A DNA stretch of 64,000 nt, taken from NCBI RefSeq assembly GCF_001293395.1, contig NW_015438359.1:620001-684000 (forward strand), given 5' to 3'. The notes under the pieces were generated by a model, which saw only the letters and a list, made by a program, of their open reading frames with translations, did not search any database and was not told the DNA's origin. The position numbers and the translations under genes are program-made. Shown here in pieces: positions 28,582-35,917 of the stretch; position 1 is the first letter of the stretch, and each line of letters opens with the position of its first letter. This stretch comes from Leptomonas pyrrhocoris. Lineage: Eukaryota; Euglenozoa; Kinetoplastea; Trypanosomatida; Trypanosomatidae.

Positions 28582-29800
28582 TTATGGTCCGTTCTTTGCT
28601 GCCTGCGCACGGCACTGCAAGACAGAGCGAATGCCTTCGAACAGCGGGTAGAAGCACGCCATGTTCATCGTCACCCACACCACTCGCATGCCGCCGCCAC
28701 GCACAAACGCACGCAGCCCCTCGCGCTCGTACGCTATTCGCACCACCTTCCGCACCGTCAACGCGGGGTCGCTGGCCGTTGCCACCACCGTGCGCGTGCG
28801 GATGTTATCCAGTGGCACCGTGATGGTGGAGGCTAAGAGGCCGCTAAAGCCGCCAGAGAAGAAGGTCCGCGCCAGCTCCGCACCGTAGCGTGAAAAAAAG
28901 CTCGCGGAGGTCAGCGCTCCGTCGGCGGACGACGACGACGGTGGTGCGTGCAGCTTCGCCCCCCACTGCTGCGTCCACGGTCGTAGTGTCTCATACACCA
29001 CCCACTGAATCACGGAGTAGGGAATATCGTGAATGAGGGTGTGCGGGATGAGCAGGCGCACGTTCGAGCGCAGCCCGTGCTGCCACATCTGTATCATCGC
29101 CGGCAGGGAGCCGGTGGTGGCGGCCGACTGCACCCGCATCTTCATCGTCTCCATCGGCACACGCAGACAGCAGGTGGCGGTCTCTGCGAAGACGGCAGCG
29201 AGCACCGTTTGCCAAACGTACGCGGGCCTGCGCTGCGTGCCATCCATCAGCTTCTCCCCGCTGTCACTCTGCAGCGTGCGCTGCGCAAAGTTGTAGCTGG
29301 TGAGGTAGACGGCCTGATACGGAACGTAGAAAGACGAGCTTCACCGGCAGTCCCCCATAGAGGTACTTCGGCGCCCACTGGCCGGCGAACTGATATCGTA
29401 GCTGGCGAAGGCGAGTGTGGAAAAATCCCTGTCGAAGGGGGTAATTCCTGTTGGGCAGCGGCACGTCCGTCCGCAGCAGCTGCATGCGGCACTTCAGCGT
29501 GTCCAGGGGGTGCAAAAAGGCCTTGGTGAGCACCGCCGCCGCGGACGACGCTATCGCGGTGATTTCTGCATCGGCGTACGGCTCCCTTGCAGAATGCCTC
29601 TGCTGTGACAGCGTGTTGCTGCTTGTCTCAGCAGCGGTCGTGGTGGTATGTGCATGGAGAGCAGGGGAAGGTACTGAAGACGCCTTGCGGCCAGCTACGG
29701 TGGAAGACGCGCTAGGCCATCCAGAGGTGGTGGCGGGGTACGATGCAGCGCCTTCGCCGCGTCGATGCACGAGTTCAGAAGGATCGGACTGCGCAAACAT
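28582..29800 (-). CDS. Mitochondrial carrier family protein, interrupted by a one-base frameshift
   Basis: Inner-membrane solute carrier (SLC25) with all three repeat signatures: 'HPLDTLKCR' in the first frame, then 'VPMETMKMR' and 'VPLDNIRTR' in a second frame. The first frame (from 29800) runs off at 'PVKLVF' and stops at 29264. The second frame reads in-phase from the same point as 'YVPYQAVYLTSYNFAQRTLQ', which is the expected next helix. Dropping one A from the AAA at 29330-29332 restores a single 405-residue protein. No second lesion is visible, so an assembly or sequencing error is as likely as a recent pseudogene. The N-terminal ~85 residues are polar, an unusual extension. 'IPYSVIQWVVYETLR' is the type of helix seen in SAM-carrier and mitoferrin-like branches; the transported substrate is not assignable. 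Confidence 0.8.
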
Positions 29801-31241
29801 TCCTCCTTTCTACGAAATAAAAGTTAAAATGAGTGTTCTTAAGCAATAATAATAATAACAATAAAGGAGCTAAACGATGAATCAAGCCTTCAATACATCA
29901 CCGAATAAAAAATGCAGGAGGAGACCGTCGTGATACTTTCTTTTGCGTGGGCTGCGATTCCGTTTGTTGTGTAGATGCGGCACGGGCTTACGTAAGAGCA
30001 CAGGAGCAATCAGCGGCTATCCCCCCCCCCCCGACACACACACACACACACACGCACACACAACCCACGCAAGTCAGCAACGGATATGTACAAGAGCAAG
30101 AAAGGTCTTTCTTTTTCTTTACCAGGTCACCAGGGTGTTCTCTTAGAGAGAAATATTACTACTAATAAAGATGGCAGTGCCAGAAACAACTTTTAGGAAA
30201 GAAGAAAAAGTAGTGCCTCTTCGAATGAAAAGAAAAAGGTGTGTATACGTTAGAAATGAACTCGAAAAAGCTGACTACGTCACGCACTTATTAAAAGAAC
30301 AACGAACCGGAAAGCCGTATTGAAGCTTATGGCGAAGTATTTAGTTTCCTCTTTTGAAGAAAAAAGGTGTGTGTGGGGGGGGTCTCTTTTGTTCTTGACA
30401 AAGGAGATACTTATTAAAGCAGATATGAAACACAGATGCAGATCAACAAAGCACGACCGTCAAGTCGGAGTTGACGTGGAGACGGTGAGTGTCGTGAAAA
30501 CAAAAGCAGCTCTCACGAATGTCCCTTTACTATCCTTTTGAGCGAAACAGGTAAAGAAGCGGTGACGCACGATGAAGCGTAAGTGGGCCTCACAGGGAGT
30601 TGCTTCCGCTGTAGTTGGTGTGTTTGATGGGGCGAGCTGCGTGCGGGTACGAGTTGGACGTTGAAAACAAAACGAGTAGAGGGGAGAACAGATAGGGGCG
30701 ACAGCAAGCAAGAAATGGGATCCGCGACGGCTGCTGGAGTTCGAGAAAGCACAGCGCTTCACGGCATGGTGCTCGTCGGAAAACAGATGGAGTTGCGGTC
30801 ACGGATGCGCCGCGTGCAGCACTGCACAGGTATTCTCTTCGCTTTCCAAAAGCGAACCCATCATCTGAGGCACCTTTTGTGAGCGTCGCCCTATCTCAAA
30901 AAAGACAGGACTTTCTGGTTAAAGCGGCCGTCATGCGTGTCCAGATATGTATCTGCTGCCGGTACATACGGCGCAGCAGGAGGGTATATTGCACGAAGGG
31001 GGGTGCGTGATCCTGTCAGGTGTGCCTTGTAGAAAAGAAAAGAATCAAAGTGGCGCTCACAACACTGCGCCGATGCGATTCCCACCTACGACAGAAAAAG
31101 AACAAAAATGAAGATGTGACGACAATACTCAGAAGGCATTTTTCCTTTCTCCAATCAAGTGAAAGCTGCTCACACAAATTATTTCCATTGAAGTGATGAA
31201 GAGCTTCCTTCCCCATTCTGTGCAAATATATATAAGCCGCC
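29801..31241. other. Intergenic region upstream of the mitochondrial carrier
   Basis: About 1.4 kb without a supported gene. Contains an AAT run (29845-29858), a C12 run at 30021-30032 followed by a CA repeat, and a G8 run near 30374. Minus-strand frames at 30460-30802 overlap each other in several phases and have no domain. Confidence 0.45.
30021..30062. repeat. Poly-C run joined to (CA)n microsatellite
   Basis: Twelve C at 30021-30032, then about ten CA units from 30034 to 30053 and a further short run to 30062. On the transcribed strand this is a GU repeat followed by poly-G, which could be a quadruplex-prone element. Confidence 0.85.
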
Positions 31242-32345
31242 TTACGGCTCGTCTGATTTGGGTGACGACACGCCCAAACGTTCACGGGCGGAGTACAGCT
31301 TGTCAGAGCGCGCCGACGTCTCCTCCGTCAGTCGTTGAAAGCGAGATCCACCACCGAAGTTGCTCGCCAGCATGTTGCTGAAATCGCGAAACGTCATCTT
31401 CTCAAACGCCGTCGGCGTATCGGCGCGTGCGACGGGTCGCGGCTCGCCGTGGTGCACCTCCTCCGGTAGGTAGACAGCAACGCGACTCTCACGCGCTAAC
31501 TCGTTCTGCGTATCCCGCGCCCCGCGCTCTCGCTCGTCGTTGAACAGCTTCAACACCTCCGCCGACTCCCGCTCCGTGTACGCCGCAGCCTCCGCGGCAT
31601 GCCGGGCTGCCTCATCGCCCATGAACTGATTCGCGTATCGCCCAGACTTCTGATCGATCTCCATCGATGTCGGCGTGTTGAAGTAGCGGGTGTTGTAGTC
31701 CGGCTTCGGCTCGGGGTTCTTGGGCTGCAAGAAGGTCATGACGAAGTACTCAGAGGTTTTCGCACCGATGTTGTGCACATCCTTGCGGGTAACGTAGCGG
31801 CGGGAGAAGGCCACGAAGAGCACGACGAAGCACGCACCTGTCATGGCGAAGCCGAAGAGCCACATGAGCGACTGATTGCGGTTTCTGCGCTCCGTCGTCA
31901 GCTCCTGCTCCACCTCCGCACGGGCGTTGTCGATGAACTTGCGGTAGTACTGTCGGCTCTTCTTCATAAACACGGACGAATCGAGGTACTCCAGCAGCAC
32001 CTCCGTCGCAATGAGCACCTCCTCCTGCTGCGCGTTCGTGCGCTCCTTGTACGTCTTGCGCCACTTCTCCTCTAAAACTTCTCGATTCAGCTTCGGGAGG
32101 TCTTCTTCCTTGATCCCCAGGACCTTCGCCGCGTGCTTCGCGTCCATCCACTTGCTTGCCTCATCCACGTTGAGGAAATCCTCTGGCTGGTTGCCCATCT
32201 TGCGCTTCAGCGGCCCTGTCAGCTTATTAACCACGTAGGCTGCGAAGACCGGGTCGTGACCCGCACCTCGTTGAGGGCCCCCGCCGGCATCCTTCGAGGT
32301 GTAGGACCGCGGCTCGTGCGCGTTGCCCATGCGCATGAGGGTCAT
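31242..32345 (-). CDS. Single-pass membrane protein with Pam16/J-like segment (367 aa as annotated)
   Basis: Unassigned. Residues about 68-125 ('DAKHAAKVLGIKEEDL' then a Lys/Arg-rich helix pair) resemble the degenerate J-like fold of Pam16/Tim16-type or J-related proteins, and there is no HPD motif. A single hydrophobic span lies near residues 160-182, followed by a long charged C-terminal domain. Directly upstream, in a frame offset by one base, lies an Arg/Ser/Ala-rich, acid-free sequence typical of a mitochondrial presequence (32523-32356). Removing one base at 32351-32355 would fuse the two into about 426 residues. So the true start is probably not the ATG at 32345, and the protein is probably mitochondrial. 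Without that correction the reading frame is preceded by an in-frame TAA. The function is inference only. Confidence 0.7.
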   Translation of the reverse strand: MTLMRMGNAHEPRSYTSKDAGGGPQRGAGHDPVFAAYVVNKLTGPLKRKMGNQPEDFLNVDEASKWMDAKHAAKVLGIKEEDLPKLNREVLEEKWRKTYKERTNAQQEEVLIATEVLLEYLDSSVFMKKSRQYYRKFIDNARAEVEQELTTERRNRNQSLMWLFGFAMTGACFVVLFVAFSRRYVTRKDVHNIGAKTSEYFVMTFLQPKNPEPKPDYNTRYFNTPTSMEIDQKSGRYANQFMGDEAARHAAEAAAYTERESAEVLKLFNDERERGARDTQNELARESRVAVYLPEEVHHGEPRPVARADTPTAFEKMTFRDFSNMLASNFGGGSRFQRLTEETSARSDKLYSARERLGVSSPKSDEP

Positions 32346-32523
32346 GTCGTGTTATCTTCTCGGCGAAGGACTTGTGCCGACGGGCGGTGTGCAAAGGAAC
32401 GGCGCAAACGGCTGCGGCGGCAGTGGAAGGGATGAGCGAAGGAAAGCAGGAGGTGGTGGCGGCGGTGCTTTGCGCTACAACAGCACGTGCAAAGCTGCCG
32501 CGTCTCATGGTGCTAAACAGCAA
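32346..32523 (-). other. Probable presequence-coding segment of the downstream gene, shifted frame
   Basis: Minus-strand frame beginning MLFSTMRRGSFARAVV and running to 'HTARRHKSFAEK' at 32356. It is rich in Arg, Ala, Ser and Thr, has no acidic residue until the last few positions, and ends in an RR-rich region, all as expected of a mitochondrial targeting peptide. GC-rich codon use contrasts with the surrounding UTR. It continues out of frame past the ATG at 32345. The alternative is a genuine upstream open frame. Confidence 0.5.
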
Positions 32524-33311
32524 GAGTAATTCGGTAATACGCTCTTCTTGCTACAGTAATGTGTTGCCTGACCTACCGCGAAGGGTTTGCTTCGAATTGC
32601 GAAGAGCACGATTGCCGAGCTACAAGCCGGCAAACAAACCAGGCGCCCTCTCTTCTTTTTTTATTATTTATTGTTAGTTTGCGTTACTTGTCCGCACGTA
32701 CGTGGAGCAGACTGAAGCGGCGCAACTTGCTGATGTCACAGAAGTGTGTTGAGACTCGAATTGACACAGGGAGAAAAAGAAAAGGGAGGAAGAACAACAG
32801 AAAAGAAGATCGACACGCTGGACAGAGGAGAGGAGAGGAAGAGTAAGAGTCATCGCCCCGCAAGAGACGGCGACGCGCAACAGCGCCGTCGCTTTCTCCA
32901 AACAAGGCAAGCGGGAAGAGTTCAAGAGCGCTGCATTTCTGCTTCGAATGCGTGTGTGTATTCAACTGAATTCTGTCTACGTATTTCCCTTTACCTATAT
33001 ACAATGGTCGTGTTCAACTTCACAGTCGAGGTATTCCCTTACAGAAGGCAAAGCAGAAAGCTTAATCTGGAAACGAACTTCCTCGATTTAATGTTTTTCC
33101 CTTTTTATTATTAAACGAAGGTGGAGGGAAAAAGAAGCTGAATAAGCGGTGCAGTTTCGTTGCACTAAGGTATATATATAGTGTTATGTATTTAAGAACC
33201 ATAGCAGCAGCATGTTGGCCGAAGGGAACACCTCGCGGAGACAACGTATCAACTATTATTATTATTTTTCTTCTTCTCAGAGCGTCACGTCCTCCCTTTC
33301 TTGGATCGCGT
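32524..33311. other. Intergenic region between Elp3-like gene and membrane protein gene
   Basis: Purine-rich on the plus strand near 32755-32850, giving pyrimidine tracts suitable for trans-splicing upstream of 32523. That placement would keep the presequence-like segment inside the mRNA. No supported gene. Confidence 0.45.
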
Positions 33312-35369
33312 CTACCTCCGCGGACTGCTCGACGCGCCGAACCCAAAGAAAGACTTGACCGAGTTGACGAATCCTTGGTAGGCGGAGTTCTCGTTGTCGT
33401 CGTCCTGCACCACCTGGTCCTCCGTGATCGCCGTGGCCGTGCAGCCCAAATCCTTCACCATGTACGTCTCCTCCAGGTGATAGCCCAACTTGGCGTAGTA
33501 CCGGCGCACCCCCACCCCCGCAATCACCGCCGTGCGGGCAAAGCCGTGCTCGGAGGCCATCCGCTCCGCCTCTCGCATAAGTTGGGTGCCGACGCCGACG
33601 TGCTGCGTCTCGTGCCCGGTGTTGTGCTGGCTCACCGCGATGAGCTTGCCGTAAGTGTGCAGCTCCCGAATGAGGGCACACCCGCGCAGCACCGGGAGAA
33701 TGTTGCGCTCCTCGACCGTCGCATCATCGCGAAGGCGCAGGCGAAGGTGACCGTACAGTTGCGTGCGGTCGCCGTTCTCGACGGAGAGGTAGAGCTCAGT
33801 ACCATCGCTGGCGCGAAATGTATCGACAAAGAAGTGCGTGTTCGCGCGATCGATGGGGCTGCCTTTGCACTCGCGTTCGCGGATGTCTTTGCAGCGTATG
33901 TGGCGTGCGCGCATCTCCTCCTCGATGACCTGGCGGAGGTTGCACCGCTTCTCGCCTCCTATGATGTACGTCGTCGGGATATCGCGGATGATTCGGTTAA
34001 GTCGGATGCGGTAGGGGCAGTGCTCCATGATGTACACGAGCAGCTTCACCATGTAGGCGCCGTTCTCCAACTCTGCATAGGGTTTGTACAGGCCCTGCGC
34101 GTACCACTCGCTGATCTTCGTGAAGGGCACGGTGGCGGTCGGGTAGACCTTCCACTGGTCCACCTGGAAGGCCTCGTTCTCGTCCGAGAACAGCGTTTCG
34201 AACATCTCCATATCCTTTTCAAAACTGCTGCCGGGCAGGTCGGGCATCCAATGCGCGTCCACCTTGAAGCCGGCATCCAGCAGCCGCTGAATCGCCACAA
34301 TCGTCTTCGCCGTCGGGCACTCGCGATTGATGACGTTCAGAATATCGTCATCCAGGTGCTGAATGCCGAGCTGCACACGCGTAACGCCGAGACTACGGAA
34401 GCGGCGTAGCTCCCGCGCGTTGATGTAGTCTGGCCGCGTCTCGACCGTCACACCAATAATGCGGCACCGCGCCTCCTCGTTGAGGGTGATCTCCTCAGCC
34501 AGACTGCGCATCTCTCGCAGCGGGGCGGAGTCGTAGTACGTGTTCGCAGCGTAGAAGGACGCCGTCATGAACTCCTCCACGTACTGCGCCGGGTAGAAGG
34601 AAAACGTGCCGCCGAGGATGATGAGCTCGATCTTATCCACCACGTGCCCGTTGTTCTCCAAGGCGCTGGCGCGGTCGTAGAACTGGCTGATGGGGTCCCA
34701 GCCGTTGCGGAAGCCCCGCAGCACGCCGGGCTCCTTCAGCAGGTAGCTCCGCGCAATGCCCGGCTGGTTCGGGCAGTAGTAGCAGTCCTTCGGACAGCTG
34801 AACTCCCCAGGGCCCATAAAGACCGTCACCACTAACACACCACTGTGGGACTTCCCCTTCTTGCGGATCAGCAACTCCTCCACCACGGGGCTTTCGCGGA
34901 TGGCTCCCTCGCGGACGAGCTGGCGGTACGCCGCCGTCAGCTCCGACTTCCGTGCCGTGTCCTTAAAGCCCGGCAGCCGTGACGCCTTCACGCGAAGGTG
35001 TTCCAGCTGATTCGCTGACTTCGCCCCGGCGATCTTCGAGATGAGAGTGCGGACGGACTGCATCAGCGCCTGTCGACGGTCCTCCGGCAGGTCGCTGAAG
35101 TCCTCGTGACCGCCCACAAGGTCCTCCACATCCTTCGCTTCGGTGGGAACGGCGTAGGTGCCAAGTAGGGTGTGGAAGGAGGAGGGCATGTGGCGGCCCT
35201 CGAAGCGGGACTCCTTGGCGCTGATGTGAAGGGTCGAAAGGGCGGTGGGGGGAGGCGATGCGGAAGTCACCGCAGAAGTTCCCTCCACACGCGGTCGCTT
35301 GAGCTCGGCCTCTTCACTGGAGCGCAACGGCGCAGCCGTGTTGGCTGCCTCAGATGCTGGGGTGGACAT
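33312..35369 (-). CDS. ELP3: Elp3-like radical SAM/GNAT protein of Elongator (685 aa)
   Basis: Catalytic Elongator subunit family, which in other eukaryotes modifies wobble uridine in tRNA using radical SAM chemistry and an acetyltransferase domain. The radical SAM cluster motif is SCPKDCYYCP near residues 189-198, followed by 'IILGGTFSFYPAQYVEEFM', 'VETRPDYINARELRR' and 'VDAHWMPDLPGSSFEKDM'. The C-terminal GNAT domain shows 'IRELHTYGKL' and the acetyl-CoA loop 'HVGVGTQLMREAERMA' near 590-605, then 'VGVRRYYAKLGY'. The iron-sulfur motif is CX3CX2C, whereas textbook eukaryotic Elp3 has a longer gap between the first two cysteines. An N-terminal extension of about 100 residues and a short C-terminal tail make it longer than the usual 550. 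Trypanosomes have two ELP3 paralogues, and the divergence suggests the second (ELP3b-like), but this is not certain. Confidence 0.88.
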   Translation of the reverse strand: MSTPASEAANTAAPLRSSEEAELKRPRVEGTSAVTSASPPPTALSTLHISAKESRFEGRHMPSSFHTLLGTYAVPTEAKDVEDLVGGHEDFSDLPEDRRQALMQSVRTLISKIAGAKSANQLEHLRVKASRLPGFKDTARKSELTAAYRQLVREGAIRESPVVEELLIRKKGKSHSGVLVVTVFMGPGEFSCPKDCYYCPNQPGIARSYLLKEPGVLRGFRNGWDPISQFYDRASALENNGHVVDKIELIILGGTFSFYPAQYVEEFMTASFYAANTYYDSAPLREMRSLAEEITLNEEARCRIIGVTVETRPDYINARELRRFRSLGVTRVQLGIQHLDDDILNVINRECPTAKTIVAIQRLLDAGFKVDAHWMPDLPGSSFEKDMEMFETLFSDENEAFQVDQWKVYPTATVPFTKISEWYAQGLYKPYAELENGAYMVKLLVYIMEHCPYRIRLNRIIRDIPTTYIIGGEKRCNLRQVIEEEMRARHIRCKDIRERECKGSPIDRANTHFFVDTFRASDGTELYLSVENGDRTQLYGHLRLRLRDDATVEERNILPVLRGCALIRELHTYGKLIAVSQHNTGHETQHVGVGTQLMREAERMASEHGFARTAVIAGVGVRRYYAKLGYHLEETYMVKDLGCTATAITEDQVVQDDDNENSAYQGFVNSVKSFFGFGASSSPRR

Positions 35370-35917
35370 GGTTGTCTTCGTCCTAGTTACCGCTTCTAAT
35401 GAATTGACACTTCCCAGAGTAGTAAGTGTACTTGAAAGAGCTTGCAGAGCAGATATCTTTCAAATGGGCAGTGAGAGAATCTCTTCTCAAAGGACCTGGT
35501 TGGATAGGCGCGTTTGAGAAGGGTAAGGCCGCATTCCGCCATGAAAACCAAGCAGAAACGACGTGCACAAAAACAACCGAGTATTCGCAAGAGGAGGAGG
35601 GAAAGTGGCAAAGGAGAAAGGAAGAGACCTCAAAGGCACCTGCAAGTCGTCCCACGCTGCATCAGCTGCGGATACTTCTCACCTGCTGTTTTTCTTTTTT
35701 CTTTAGAATGCGGCGACAGCGACATTGTGATATAAAGGATCTCGCATTCCCTCTGCTTGACTGTTTTTCCCTTTTTGTACTTTCTTTATATTATCTGTGA
35801 AACCAACCCAACAACGTGCACACCGTCGCATATCCCAAGATGAAACTATAGCAAGGCAATAGCTGTCAAGCTTGTACCGCCCTCTCCCGCATCTTCTGTT
35901 TGCCTGCGTCACCCATC
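35370..35917. other. Intergenic region upstream of the Elp3-like gene
   Basis: Short gap. Plus-strand purine run at about 35590-35640 could supply the splice-acceptor tract for the Elp3-like gene. No credible gene. Confidence 0.45.

Noticed and set aside
28199-28678. 159-codon minus-strand frame overlapping the carrier's 3' end
   Set aside because: Overlaps the real carrier frame out of phase and then runs through the 3' UTR; no domain.
33186-34409. 407-codon plus-strand open frame
   Set aside because: Antisense shadow of the Elp3-like gene; composition driven by reverse complement of GC-rich codons.
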